DNA from: a virus | Direction: 5' to 3' (one strand) | IMG/VR virus record: IMGVR_UViG_3300020179_000033 | Span: 1 to 60,561 of that record | Length of the DNA: 60,561 bases | Shown: piece by piece, positions 7,568 to 16,825 of the stretch | How positions within the stretch are numbered: position 1 is the stretch's first letter | Layout: every line of letters starts with the position of its first letter | Notes under the pieces: generated by a model | What the model was told of the DNA's origin: nothing | The model's input: the letters and a program-made list of their open reading frames with translations, nothing else | The model's database searches: none | Position numbers and translations under genes: made by a program

Positions 7568-9613
7568 ATGGACCCTCAACAGTTTCAGCTATTTTTAGAT
7601 CAATTAACTAGAATTAGTTCTCGGTTAGACACTATATACAATGAAATGCCAGAGCCTGAAGATAAGAATAAAGACAAAAGTAAAATAGAAAGGTTACAGC
7701 CTAAAGAAAAGGAAAGACAAAAAGAAATAGCAAAAATTTATTCCAAGGAATTTGAAAAGAATTTTGAAAAATTAAATAAGAAACAAAAAGAATTATTTGA
7801 TGAAAATCAAAAAATATTTCAAAAAAACGGAATTAAGGTAAGATTAGAATTTGTATCTAGAGATGTTTTAAGAAACCTTAAAAAAGTTTTTTCAGAAAGT
7901 GTTGCAGGAGCATTAGCCCTTCAAACTATGGGCGGCGGCAAAAAAGGCGGAAGTATGGCAGGTGCTGCAGGTAACTTTTTAGGAGGATTAATAGGCGGAG
8001 CAGGACCCATGGGCGCATTAATAGCAGCTATAGCCGCAGTAGGCGGAGTTGCTATTATATTTTTACTTTTAAAAAATTTAGATAAATTAGCTACCTTTAT
8101 GAAAGAAGCATTGCCTGCTATAGGAAATTTTCTGGTAAAAGTATTACCACCCGCTATTGAAAGTGTAGGAAAAGCTATATCTACTATAGTAATTCCGCTT
8201 ATTAAAACATTAGTTGAAAATGTAGTAAAATTAGCCGATACAATCCTGTCTCACATACCGCCCGTCTTAAAATCTATAGGCGAAATTTTACTACCTATAA
8301 TAAACAACATAAAAGAGTTTTTTATGTATATTATTGCAAATATCCCTACTATAGTTGATTCGTTTTTTGGAGGTATATCTAAACTAACAGAAATAATTTT
8401 AAGTAACCTACCTCCTATAATGCCTTATATAACAGAACTTGCAAGCTATGTAAAAGAGATAGCACTTTCTTTAGTAGATAAAATTCCTTTAATTTTAAAT
8501 ACATTTAAAGATGTTTTTTTACCCACTCTATCTGCAATAAAAGATATTATCTTAACTTTAATACCTCCTTTAAAAGATATACTTAGTGAAGTTATTAAAG
8601 GTATTACTACAATTGCACCTTATGTTAAAGATATTTTAATAAGCGCGTTTAATAATTTAAAAGAAATCTTAACTAGTTTATTTACCGCTATTCAGCCATT
8701 GTTACAATATGTAGGACCGGTCTTTTTAGCAACTTTAAACCTTTTACAATCTACTGTTACTGGTATATTTGATGCTTTTTCAAAGTTAATAAATTTTTTT
8801 AAAGATATAGCTTTAAAAGTACTTGATTCTGTAGATAAAATATTCGAAACCTTCAGTAATAATTTTAAGTGGATTATGAGTCAATCCCCAAGCCATATTT
8901 TAAAGGTAGCAGGAGCAGTTACCGCTCTAGGAATAGCTATTGCTTCATTTGGATTATCTGCTGCAGGCGGTAGCGTTGCGTCAGCAGCTGGTACTCTTTT
9001 TAATAGAGTAGTAAACGGTAAAACACCACTGGAGTCTATTATTGAGTTTGCTGATAAAAGCGAAAAACTTAAAATAGCTGCAGATAACGTCGGTATATTA
9101 TCTACAGCACTTGCTTCGTTTACTCAAGCTAAATACGGCGATGAATTTATTGATCAAATGATTAAAGTTGGAAAAGGATTAGAGCAAATTACTAATGCAA
9201 AGGGATTAGAAAAACTAGGTAATTTAAAATATGTAAATGATTTAAAAAATATTGAATTACCTGCCAAGCAAGTTGAAGTCACCAGTAAACAATTACCACT
9301 AATAGAAATGGCAGCTGAAAAAGAAGCTGTTTTTGATAGCCTCTATACTTCTACAACCACTTTAAACGAAAGTATACTTGAACTCAATACTTCATTAAAT
9401 GAAATAAGAGATAGGCTTGATAACTCTATAAAAGTTCAACAACAACAAGCTAAGCTAACAGATAACAGCTTAGGAACTTTAAAAGAAATACGCGATAAAG
9501 AACAAGCCAGTAGTAATGTGGTTGTCAATAACAGTTCTAGCCAGATGGTTTTAACTCAAAAATCACAATCTAACTTAGACTTTAGAAGAGGACTCTTAGC
9601 TGTTAACTATTAA
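7568..9613 (+). CDS. Tape measure protein (T4 gp29 functional equivalent)
   Basis: A 681-residue protein. Residues ~25-95 are a Lys/Glu-rich coiled coil, residues ~120-165 a Gly/Ala-rich hydrophobic stretch resembling a membrane segment, and residues ~165-430 imperfect hydrophobic repeats with Pro at turns (LPPAIESVGKAI, IPPVLKSIGEILLPI, LPPIMPYITELASYV, IPLILNTFKDVFLPTL). A second Ala/Gly hydrophobic patch falls at ~445-475, with a coiled-coil C-terminus after it. Long helical repeats with embedded hydrophobic segments are typical of tape measures, which set tail length and later help DNA cross the inner membrane. Position after tube and hub genes and before gp48 supports this. Confidence 0.8.
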   Translation: MDPQQFQLFLDQLTRISSRLDTIYNEMPEPEDKNKDKSKIERLQPKEKERQKEIAKIYSKEFEKNFEKLNKKQKELFDENQKIFQKNGIKVRLEFVSRDVLRNLKKVFSESVAGALALQTMGGGKKGGSMAGAAGNFLGGLIGGAGPMGALIAAIAAVGGVAIIFLLLKNLDKLATFMKEALPAIGNFLVKVLPPAIESVGKAISTIVIPLIKTLVENVVKLADTILSHIPPVLKSIGEILLPIINNIKEFFMYIIANIPTIVDSFFGGISKLTEIILSNLPPIMPYITELASYVKEIALSLVDKIPLILNTFKDVFLPTLSAIKDIILTLIPPLKDILSEVIKGITTIAPYVKDILISAFNNLKEILTSLFTAIQPLLQYVGPVFLATLNLLQSTVTGIFDAFSKLINFFKDIALKVLDSVDKIFETFSNNFKWIMSQSPSHILKVAGAVTALGIAIASFGLSAAGGSVASAAGTLFNRVVNGKTPLESIIEFADKSEKLKIAADNVGILSTALASFTQAKYGDEFIDQMIKVGKGLEQITNAKGLEKLGNLKYVNDLKNIELPAKQVEVTSKQLPLIEMAAEKEAVFDSLYTSTTTLNESILELNTSLNEIRDRLDNSIKVQQQQAKLTDNSLGTLKEIRDKEQASSNVVVNNSSSQMVLTQKSQSNLDFRRGLLAVNY

Positions 9614-9619
9614 TAAGTA
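9612..9619 (+). promoter_or_regulatory. T4-type late promoter (variant octamer)
   Basis: AATAAGTA, 5 nt before the ATG at 9625. It overlaps the stop codon of the tape measure gene. Confidence 0.5.
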
Positions 9620-9624
9620 ATAAT

Positions 9625-10932
9625 ATGAATCACGTTTTTTCAATAGCTAGAAGCCGTACAGTAGATTCATCTAATTTGAGTGATGCAGAAGTAAACCCAC
9701 CTCTTTTAGTTACACCTAATGTAGCACAAACTGGTCCTGGTGTAGCAGACTCTAATTATACACAAGGTGGAACTACAGTAGATATTGTATCTGATTTTTA
9801 TTGGACTTATTCTAAACTTAAGGAAGCACGACAAGAAGTTCCTAGAATTATTTTAACAGAAAAGAGACTTAAAGCCAATGCTTTAATAAGCCAATTAAAA
9901 TACTCTTTTGGTGTAACAAAAGATACAGTTACCGCTGCGGTTAATAAATTACCAGAAAATATAAAAAATGATTTGAACGATTTTTTTAAAAATGCAGAAG
10001 AAAAAACGGGTATTGGTAAAAAAACTAGTGAGTTTTTTAATCAATTTGACGCGTTACAGGATAATAATGATATATATGATAATAATCCTTATTTAAGACC
10101 ATATAGAAATCTTTACATTACTGAACCTACAGGGTGGCAGTTTGTATTTCCTTACTTTGAAAATTATTCCGGTCTTCAAGCTAATGCATTTTCTGACGAT
10201 GCTCCTAACCCCTTCTTAGGAATTCTTAAAAAAGCAGCAGAGGGGTTAACTGATTTAGCTTCTACAGCAGCAATATTAAGAGGACCAGCTTCAATAAGTT
10301 TTGTAGAAAAATCTAAGTTTTACAGTTATAGTACTGATGGAGAAGATATAACCTTTACTTTCCCTCTTATCAATACCGGATCTGTTTCTTTTGAAGATGT
10401 AATCAGAAACTGGGAATTATTATTTCTACTTCTTTACAATAATAAACCTGCTCGCAGAAACACCGCTTTAATAGATCCACCAAACATTTATCAAGTCGAA
10501 ATACCCGGGGTAAAATTTCTTCCGTTTTGTTATGTGTCAAGTATAGCTGTTGAATTTCAAGGCACTAGAAGAGAATTAACTTTTGATTTATCGTACATTG
10601 ATAATCTTAATCTTGAATCTGCATTACCTACATTTCAAGGAGGTATAGGGAATGCAGTAGGCGGAGTTATTCGTAATTTTCTTAATAATAAAGTAACTGA
10701 GGTTAAAGGATTTTTTAATCAACCAATCAGAAAAAAAATGACAACTATTATACCTGATGCTTATTTAGTTAAAGTAACCTTAAAAAGCCTTATTGCTGAT
10801 TCGAAGAATTTTATGTATTCTATAATTAATAATCAACCATTAGTAACTACAAGCGTATCCGATCAATCAGCTTTAGAAGCCGTTGCCCAAGCAAGAGAAC
10901 AGCTTCTAGTCAACCAAGGCCTAGGAAGGTAA
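9625..10932 (+). CDS. 48: Baseplate tail-tube cap protein (T4 gp48-like)
   Basis: A 435-residue protein (T4 gp48 is 364). Seen are YLRPYRNLYITEPTGWQF, FTFPLINTGSVSFEDVIRNW, a run of Leu/Tyr then NNKPARRNTALIDPPNIYQVEIPGV given here in parts (PARRNTALIDPP; YQVEIPGVKFLP), and the C-terminal tube-like IPDAYLVKVTLKSLIADS. gp48 caps the hub and binds gp54 to start the tail tube. The N-terminal ~120 residues are extended and charged and could contact the tape measure. Assigned by motif pattern and by position between tape measure and gp53. Confidence 0.62.
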   Translation: MNHVFSIARSRTVDSSNLSDAEVNPPLLVTPNVAQTGPGVADSNYTQGGTTVDIVSDFYWTYSKLKEARQEVPRIILTEKRLKANALISQLKYSFGVTKDTVTAAVNKLPENIKNDLNDFFKNAEEKTGIGKKTSEFFNQFDALQDNNDIYDNNPYLRPYRNLYITEPTGWQFVFPYFENYSGLQANAFSDDAPNPFLGILKKAAEGLTDLASTAAILRGPASISFVEKSKFYSYSTDGEDITFTFPLINTGSVSFEDVIRNWELLFLLLYNNKPARRNTALIDPPNIYQVEIPGVKFLPFCYVSSIAVEFQGTRRELTFDLSYIDNLNLESALPTFQGGIGNAVGGVIRNFLNNKVTEVKGFFNQPIRKKMTTIIPDAYLVKVTLKSLIADSKNFMYSIINNQPLVTTSVSDQSALEAVAQAREQLLVNQGLGR

Positions 10933-10933
10933 A

Positions 10934-11302
10934 ATGAGTAATTTAGGTATATATCAAAATAAACTTGCAGATTTACCAGTTTTAAAAAATTTCAGATATG
11001 AAAATATTTTTAGGGTGTACAAAAATAAAGAAAATAATTATTATTATAATTTATTGCAGTCTATTTTTATGCCTGAAAGTCTTAATGAAGATTTAATCTA
11101 TTATCAATCAATTAATTCAAAAACTCCCTGGACACTAGTAAGTTTTAATGCTTACAAAACTATAGAACTGTGGTGGCTTATTTGTCTAACCAACCAAATT
11201 TTTAATCCAGTAAAATTTCCAGATAGAGGAACTATACTTAAGATTATTAAACCACAGTATGTACCGAATATATTGAATGAAATCAAACAAGCATTAAAGT
11301 AA
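10934..11302 (+). CDS. 53: Baseplate wedge protein (T4 gp53-like)
   Basis: A 122-residue protein, shorter than T4 gp53 (196) but carrying its core: a short N-terminal strand region, then TPWTLVSFNAYKTIELWWLICLTNQ and NPVKFPDRGTILKII, a LysM-like pattern seen in the gp53 family. gp53 clamps the wedges around the hub. It starts 1 bp after gp48 stops. AGGAAGG lies just upstream of the ATG but is also the codons for the gp48 C-terminus, so a ribosome-binding role is uncertain. Confidence 0.68.
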   Translation: MSNLGIYQNKLADLPVLKNFRYENIFRVYKNKENNYYYNLLQSIFMPESLNEDLIYYQSINSKTPWTLVSFNAYKTIELWWLICLTNQIFNPVKFPDRGTILKIIKPQYVPNILNEIKQALK

Positions 11303-11305
11303 TAT

Positions 11306-12865
11306 ATGGCTGATTCTGTTGCTTACGATAGAAATTTTGACAACATTATAAACGGTAATAATTATCGATTTAATGTAGGTTTAGTTACTGCAGATGGTAG
11401 ATATCAAGAGTTAAAAATAGCTTCTATTAATTCTCTAGTTATAGAAGATCAGTTTACAGATTTTTTTCATAAAGGGTATATAATAATTAATAATCGTTAT
11501 GATGGAGTTGAGAGGTTAGCAGATGTTAAAAACAAGGAACGGTTAACGGTGTCTCCAAATTTTGTACCAGATAAAGGATTTATTTTTAGAGGAGATTCAA
11601 GAGATTTTTTATTAATTGATATTATGCCTAAATTAGATGATGCACAGTACGGATTTAACGACAACGCTAAAGCAAACAAAGTTTTTAGAATATTATTTAC
11701 ATTTTCAATTTATAATACAGAGGAAATAGCGGGCGAACTACCTGGTGAAAAATTTAAAAAACTATATTTTTGGGATATCTATTATGATCTTTTAAGGAAT
11801 AAAAATTCTTATTTTTCAACATCAAACTGTTTAATTAATAAACAAGATACCATATATCTTTCTAATGCAGATAGAGGAATATCTACCGGTACAGCCATTA
11901 AAAAGTTCTTAGAAGATTTTTTTAATAAAGAAGATGGCCTTTCAGTAGCGATTAATGAAGAAGAATTTGATGCCGGCAGTACATCTATATTTTTTTCTGC
12001 TCCTGCTAGATTTAAGGGAATTGATTGTTTAAAATATCTATTAAGCAGACATATTTCTGATGCTAATAATAATTTTGATCAAGGATTTTTAAGAAAAAGT
12101 AGAAGCGATGCAACTTTTAGTCTTCAAAGTTTAGGTTCTATTTTTAAAAAAGCACTTACTGAAAACAGCCCTTCTATTGGTCAGTACTATTTAGAGACAT
12201 TTAAGCTAGGTGAATATTCAGACTCTAGTAATGAGTTTGTAATAGAAAGCGTAGCATTTACACCACCTAATTCTCTTTACCTAGGAAAATATGGCACCAT
12301 AAGCAACTTTGTTTACGACCCAATGCCCGGTGAATACTCACAACAAGACGTAGTAACAACATTAGTACACAGCTACAATTACGATGATAAATCCTTTAAT
12401 ATCGATCAAGATAGAAATACTATAATGTCAGCACTTTCTGTTTACGGTAAAAACTATGTTGAACCATTTAATAAGCTTTGCCCTGATGATAATGCTTATA
12501 TAAACTTTTATCCAGGTGAATATAGGCTTCAACAAAAAAATGTAAAGAACGTTTTAGCGGTAGTAGAGGTAAATGCAGATCAAAGACTAGCAGCAGGAAG
12601 AAATAAAACTCTTTTTAATAATATATTTTTAAATAACACAGTGTTATTTAAAGTACCCGGGTCTACTCATAGGCAAGCAGGTAGATTTATAGGAATTAAT
12701 AGAGAAGGGGCCACTGCATACAGTGATTTTGATAGTAAAATTTTAGGTGTATATTTTGTTATTGAAGTTAAACATATTTTTGAAGGTAATGATTACTATA
12801 ATGAATTAAGATGCGTAAAAACTTATAGTTATGATAACTTATTTTTAAATACTAAGAGCAGATAA
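11306..12865 (+). CDS. 27: Baseplate hub protein (T4 gp27-like)
   Basis: A 519-residue protein. The N-terminal half has paired beta barrels (YRFNVGLVTADGRYQELKIA; FTDFFHKGYIIINNRYDGVE). The C-terminal part has TVLFKVPGSTHRQAGRFIGI and GVYFVIEVKHIFEGNDYYN, a pattern of gp27/VgrG-type hubs. gp27 trimerises to join the tube to the central spike. It is longer than T4 gp27 (391). The next gene, with a peptidoglycan-cleaving domain, is the expected partner. It starts 3 bp after gp53 and ends 1 bp before the next ATG. Confidence 0.65.
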   Translation: MADSVAYDRNFDNIINGNNYRFNVGLVTADGRYQELKIASINSLVIEDQFTDFFHKGYIIINNRYDGVERLADVKNKERLTVSPNFVPDKGFIFRGDSRDFLLIDIMPKLDDAQYGFNDNAKANKVFRILFTFSIYNTEEIAGELPGEKFKKLYFWDIYYDLLRNKNSYFSTSNCLINKQDTIYLSNADRGISTGTAIKKFLEDFFNKEDGLSVAINEEEFDAGSTSIFFSAPARFKGIDCLKYLLSRHISDANNNFDQGFLRKSRSDATFSLQSLGSIFKKALTENSPSIGQYYLETFKLGEYSDSSNEFVIESVAFTPPNSLYLGKYGTISNFVYDPMPGEYSQQDVVTTLVHSYNYDDKSFNIDQDRNTIMSALSVYGKNYVEPFNKLCPDDNAYINFYPGEYRLQQKNVKNVLAVVEVNADQRLAAGRNKTLFNNIFLNNTVLFKVPGSTHRQAGRFIGINREGATAYSDFDSKILGVYFVIEVKHIFEGNDYYNELRCVKTYSYDNLFLNTKSR

Positions 12866-12866
12866 A

Positions 12867-14918
12867 ATGATTAAAACCTCTACAAAGACATTATATCCAG
12901 AATTAGTAGATTCAAATATTGCTAATTCTGTTGAATTTGTAAAAAAATATTCAAATTTTTTACCTAGAATAGGTAGTATAAATTATACATCACCTGGGCA
13001 AACTACAGATTCTGTAGTATCACAAAATACACCAGGTATTAAGGAAGATGGTTCTTATGAGATGGATGTCCGTGTTACAGGGTATTCACCAGATGAGCCT
13101 ACAGCTGATGAATATACCAAGCAAGGACTTGCCTCTAAAACAAATACTTACGGAAAATTACGTGCTGGTTATAGTGTTGCGGTAGACCCTAATGTTATTC
13201 CTTATGGTAGCAGAATTTCAATACCAGGGTTAGGAGATAGTTTTGTAGCAATGGATACTGGTGGAGCGGTAGTAAGCCGTAAAGCTAGTAGAAGAACAGG
13301 CGGTCAACCAATAGTAGACGTATATTTTGACTCCTACAATCAGCAATTACAGTTTGAAAGAACAAGTAAGCCCGTTTTAACCGCTAAAATCTATCCCCCA
13401 GATGGTAGTGTTATACCTAGTAATACACAAACAGATAAATCTCAGCAACAAGAATTAACACCCGTAGGTGATCTTACCCCACAATTAGAAGCTTCTATCA
13501 ATTATTGGAACGCTAAAAAAAGCGGAGACCCTGTCACAGCGTTAGTAAAGTTTTTTGAATTATTAGATACAAGTATTTTAAAAGAATTTAATAATGATTT
13601 TGTATTTTATTGGTTTAAAAAGTTAAACTCTACTTTAGAAATTGTCAAATCACAGATAGGTTTACGAAGTGATTCGTTATTAGATGAGCCGAGTGATAGC
13701 ATTGGTCTTTTGGTTAATGTAAAAAACAAGTTTGATGATAGTGTATCTCCAATTACTGATGTTGTTTTATCGTATGGACCACCTAATACAGTGCCTGTTT
13801 CATTAAAAAACAAGCTAAGTAATGCTAGTAGCAGTGTAATAAATGAGCTTAATACTAAAAATACAATTTTAATGAAGGGCAATTTACTCAATATAGTTAA
13901 AACAAGCGACCCCACAAGTATTATAACAGATACAACCCAGTCACATGGGTTAAACTTAATGACAGACTATTACTTTTATCAGAATTTTTATAAAAATATA
14001 GATTCTTTCGTTAATGAACTGTTTTCTGAATTTGAAAACACTAAAGAATATATTTCCTTCTTTAGTAATGTAAATGATAAAACTGGATATAACTGTAGAA
14101 ACTATACAAACTGTAATTTACAGCAAATGACTAACATAAGTTTTGATATGTCAGTCGAAAAAATAACTGAATCTTTAGATATTCTTAAAAATAGATTAAA
14201 AGAGTCTATGAGTTCTAAAACAATAAAGAATACTCTTGCTGTAGGTCAACAACTAGTAAATAAACCAACGCTTACAACCAAGGAAATTAACGATAAATTT
14301 AACTACAAACAAAGAACCTTTAACGTAATACCTATTTCAAAAACAACTACTGCAATATCTAACGCTAGAGGAGCTATTCAAAATCTTCAATTACCTAATG
14401 CTAACATATCTAGATTAAATATTGCTGCACAAAAAACAGGTATAGCTGATATTCCTGTTGCTTCGCAGTATTTAGGCAGTGCAAGCGAGCTTTCAAACTC
14501 TATAACTAACTTTGATGTAGTAAAACAAACAGGTAATTTAAATATGCCTTTAGAATTACCGTCATTAAACGCAGGCAGTTTTCCTGAACTAGCAGCAATA
14601 GCAACAAATACGAGCTTTGATACCCCTAATCCTCAGGCTATTTTAGCTCAAGCTGAACAACTCAAGAATACTATATGTGATTTTAAGTTACCTGTTATTG
14701 GTAATTTTGATTTTAAGTCCCTAACAAACGCAGACATAGATTTTGATCCTGAATCTTTAGGTAAAAGACTTAAAGCATTATTACCTAAGATAACTCTACC
14801 TAAAACTGATGACTTTAAGAATATGTTCAAGAAGTTTAAACCTAACTTCAACAACCTTTGGAAGGATTTTTATGCTAAATATTTTGAATGTAAAGATAAA
14901 GGCAATAATTTAGCTTGA
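12867..14918 (+). CDS. Baseplate hub/lysin with 3D domain (likely lytic transglycosylase)
   Basis: A 683-residue protein. Residues ~66-157 form a 3D domain, the double-psi beta-barrel of MltA/RpfB-YabE type enzymes: VRVTGYSP, KLRAGYSVAVDPNVIPYGSR, AMDTGGAV and PIVDVYFDSY, with the three key Asp positions (VDP, MDTG, VDVYFD) present. The rest is helical and Asn/Lys-rich, with a C-terminal segment of short LPK/F repeats ending FYAKYFECK. Directly after the gp27-like hub, it takes the place of the T4 gp5 lysozyme-spike gene, so I infer local peptidoglycan cleavage during infection. No gp5 OB-fold or beta-helix spike is evident. Its end overlaps a minus-strand gene by 9 bp. Confidence 0.78.
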   Translation: MIKTSTKTLYPELVDSNIANSVEFVKKYSNFLPRIGSINYTSPGQTTDSVVSQNTPGIKEDGSYEMDVRVTGYSPDEPTADEYTKQGLASKTNTYGKLRAGYSVAVDPNVIPYGSRISIPGLGDSFVAMDTGGAVVSRKASRRTGGQPIVDVYFDSYNQQLQFERTSKPVLTAKIYPPDGSVIPSNTQTDKSQQQELTPVGDLTPQLEASINYWNAKKSGDPVTALVKFFELLDTSILKEFNNDFVFYWFKKLNSTLEIVKSQIGLRSDSLLDEPSDSIGLLVNVKNKFDDSVSPITDVVLSYGPPNTVPVSLKNKLSNASSSVINELNTKNTILMKGNLLNIVKTSDPTSIITDTTQSHGLNLMTDYYFYQNFYKNIDSFVNELFSEFENTKEYISFFSNVNDKTGYNCRNYTNCNLQQMTNISFDMSVEKITESLDILKNRLKESMSSKTIKNTLAVGQQLVNKPTLTTKEINDKFNYKQRTFNVIPISKTTTAISNARGAIQNLQLPNANISRLNIAAQKTGIADIPVASQYLGSASELSNSITNFDVVKQTGNLNMPLELPSLNAGSFPELAAIATNTSFDTPNPQAILAQAEQLKNTICDFKLPVIGNFDFKSLTNADIDFDPESLGKRLKALLPKITLPKTDDFKNMFKKFKPNFNNLWKDFYAKYFECKDKGNNLA

Positions 14919-15374
14919 TGGTTCAATATCTATTATTTTTGCACTAGTATTAGCACTATCTATTAACATTTTAAACACTTGCTCTCTTGTTGCTAATAGC
15001 TTTTGAGTTGTATCAGCTTCTTTTAATTCTTTTCTAGAAGAAATATCCATATGTTTTGCTTTAATTAACGTCTCGTTCTTTTTATCAGTTACAATTATTT
15101 TGTTTAAAGTCTCAATAGCCGTAGATGTTGCAGCTATTAATTCAGCTAGTGACCCCACATCCTTACTTTCTGGTGCAGAAGATATATATTCTTTTACATT
15201 TGAAACAACCTCTAAACTTTCTTCTACTAATTTACCGGCTTTTTCGACTACAAACCTTTCCATGTCTTCTTTTTTAAGAGGATTAGACTCTTTTTTAGCC
15301 TCTTCCGCTTTTTTGTTAGCATCATTAAGTTGTTCTAACAAATCACCTACCATTTCATTAAGCTCTTCGCTCAT
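14910..15374 (-). CDS. Possible small terminase subunit (gp16-like), or unknown coiled-coil protein
   Basis: A 154-residue acidic, helical protein. I choose the ATG at 15374 (MSEELNEM), since a late promoter octamer lies 5 nt upstream of it; an in-frame ATG five codons earlier lies upstream of that octamer. Residues ~75-120 (DVGSLAELIAATSTAIETLN, then KKNETLIKAKHMDI) recall the central helices of T4 gp16, which binds DNA ends and stimulates the large terminase. Length also fits gp16 (164). No large terminase is in the window, so the call is tentative. It is convergent with the hub gene, and the ends overlap with no visible terminator. Confidence 0.45.
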   Translation of the reverse strand: MSEELNEMVGDLLEQLNDANKKAEEAKKESNPLKKEDMERFVVEKAGKLVEESLEVVSNVKEYISSAPESKDVGSLAELIAATSTAIETLNKIIVTDKKNETLIKAKHMDISSRKELKEADTTQKLLATREQVFKMLIDSANTSAKIIDIEPSS

Positions 15375-15379
15375 AATAT

Positions 15380-15387
15380 TATTTATC
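15380..15387 (-). promoter_or_regulatory. T4-type late promoter octamer, minus strand
   Basis: GATAAATA read on the minus strand, 5 nt before the ATG at 15374. It lies back to back with the sigma70-like promoter for the dUTPase. Confidence 0.7.
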
Positions 15388-15392
15388 ATACG

Positions 15393-15419
15393 TTGATTAT
15401 TATAAACATATATTATAAT
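15393..15419 (+). promoter_or_regulatory. Sigma70-like promoter for dut-clamp loader
   Basis: A TTGATT -35 box (15393-15398) and a perfect TATAAT -10 box (15414-15419), separated by 15 nt, which is short of the ideal 17. The predicted start would fall almost at the dUTPase ATG (15426). This suggests expression by host-type polymerase, unlike the late units on each side. Confidence 0.4.
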
Positions 15420-15425
15420 AGGTAT

Positions 15426-15893
15426 ATGTATAATGTTTCTAAAGATAGTGATCCGAATATTCAGTTTTTACCGGCTCTTAAGTTTGAAAAAACACATGAT
15501 TTAGCTAAACTACCAACTAAAAACCATGAATCCGATACCGGATACGATGTTTATTCGGTTGAAGATAAGATTTTACCTGCCAAAGGAAGTAATGTGGTGG
15601 GAGTAGGTCTTAAGTTCGCCTCAATTCCTGAGGGTTACTGGGTAAAAGTAGAATCTAGAAGCGGCTTAGGATTTAAGCATAGTATTTTAGCCCACCCGGG
15701 TATTATTGACTGTGGATATAGAGGTGATGCAGGTGTTAAGCTTTATAATCTTTCAGATATAGATTATGAGATTAAGCAAGGTGATAGAATTGCTCAATTT
15801 GTTGTTTATTTAAACGTTTCAATGCCTGTAGAGTGGGGGAAAGTAGAGAATAGCGATAGAGGTGAAAAGGGCTTTGGTTCTTCTGGTAAATAA
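15426..15893 (+). CDS. dut: dUTPase (deoxyuridine triphosphatase)
   Basis: A 155-residue trimeric-type dUTPase that hydrolyses dUTP to dUMP and pyrophosphate, keeping uracil out of phage DNA. All five motifs are visible: 1 ESDTGYDVYS, 2 VESRSGLGFK, 3 GIIDCGYRGDAGVKLYN, 4 GDRIAQFVV and 5 DRGEKGFGSSG with the P-loop-like Gly/Ser tail. I start at the ATG at 15426 (MYNVSK), which directly follows a TATAAT box; an upstream in-frame ATG would lie inside the promoter. The stop overlaps the clamp loader start (TAATG), so the two genes are translationally coupled. Confidence 0.95.
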   Translation: MYNVSKDSDPNIQFLPALKFEKTHDLAKLPTKNHESDTGYDVYSVEDKILPAKGSNVVGVGLKFASIPEGYWVKVESRSGLGFKHSILAHPGIIDCGYRGDAGVKLYNLSDIDYEIKQGDRIAQFVVYLNVSMPVEWGKVENSDRGEKGFGSSGK

Positions 15894-16825
15894 TGAGTTT
15901 AAATTTTAATAATCTTTGGGTTGAGAAGTATAGACCTGCCTTATTATCTGATTTTATTATATCAGATAATAATAAATCTATTATAGAATCATATAAAACA
16001 CAAAAAGAGATACCCAACTTACTTTTTATAGGTACACCTGGTATAGGAAAAACTACATTAGCTAAAATTTTAGTAAATGAGCTATTAGAATGTCAATATC
16101 TCTATATAAATGCTAGTGATGAAAACGGTATTGATACCATTAGGACTAAGGTTACTAGCTTTGCACAGACTAAAAGCATTGACGGTAAGATAAAAGTAAT
16201 TATTTTAGACGAGACTGACGGTCTTTCAATCGATGCTCAACGCGCATTAAGAAATACTATGGAGGAATTTGCTAAAATAACAAGATTTATTCTTACTGCA
16301 AATTATAAACATAGAGTTATAACAGCATTACAAAGTAGATGTCAGAGCCTTGATCTTACGCCCTCAATTGATGGTGTTGTTAAGAGATGTGTACACATTC
16401 TAAAGACTGAAAAAGTTTTAATTGCAGTTGAGGAAAAACAAAAGTTAATGGATTTTATAAAAGCCTTTTATCCAGACCTAAGAAAATGTATTAATGAGCT
16501 TCAAAAGTCGTCAGCCAGCGGCTCACTTAAGCTTTTAGATGGTTTTAACGATGATGTACTAAAATTAATTTATGATCAGATAAAAAGTAAAAACGTTTTA
16601 GCATTAAGAAAAGCATTAATAGAAAATGAACAACAGTTTAACAGCGACTACGTAACTTTAATGAGAAATTTGTTTAATTTTATAGATAGTTTAGATATTA
16701 CTACTAATATTAAAAAGAAATATTTGCTAACGTTAGCTGAACATTTATATAGGAGTAGTTTTGTAGTAGACCAGGAAATTAATTGCTACTCTTGCTTTAT
16801 TACGATGTCGGAAATTACTTCTTAG
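15893..16825 (+). CDS. 44: Sliding clamp loader ATPase (T4 gp44-like)
   Basis: A 310-residue AAA+ ATPase of the RFC-small/gp44 class (T4 gp44 is 319). It loads the sliding clamp onto primer-template DNA. Seen are the N-terminal WVEKYRP (RFC box), Walker A GTPGIGKT (residues 47-54), Walker B VIILDETD, sensor/arginine finger in SRCQSLDL (the SRC motif), and a C-terminal helical collar. The partner subunit gp62 and the clamp gp45 are not in the window, so this pair with dUTPase is a replication island inside the structural region. Its last 11 bp overlap the end of the minus-strand neighbour. Confidence 0.95.
   Translation: MSLNFNNLWVEKYRPALLSDFIISDNNKSIIESYKTQKEIPNLLFIGTPGIGKTTLAKILVNELLECQYLYINASDENGIDTIRTKVTSFAQTKSIDGKIKVIILDETDGLSIDAQRALRNTMEEFAKITRFILTANYKHRVITALQSRCQSLDLTPSIDGVVKRCVHILKTEKVLIAVEEKQKLMDFIKAFYPDLRKCINELQKSSASGSLKLLDGFNDDVLKLIYDQIKSKNVLALRKALIENEQQFNSDYVTLMRNLFNFIDSLDITTNIKKKYLLTLAEHLYRSSFVVDQEINCYSCFITMSEITS

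Noticed and set aside
15393-15425. Upstream ATG for dUTPase
   Set aside because: It lies within the -35/-10 region, and dUTPase similarity begins well after the later ATG.
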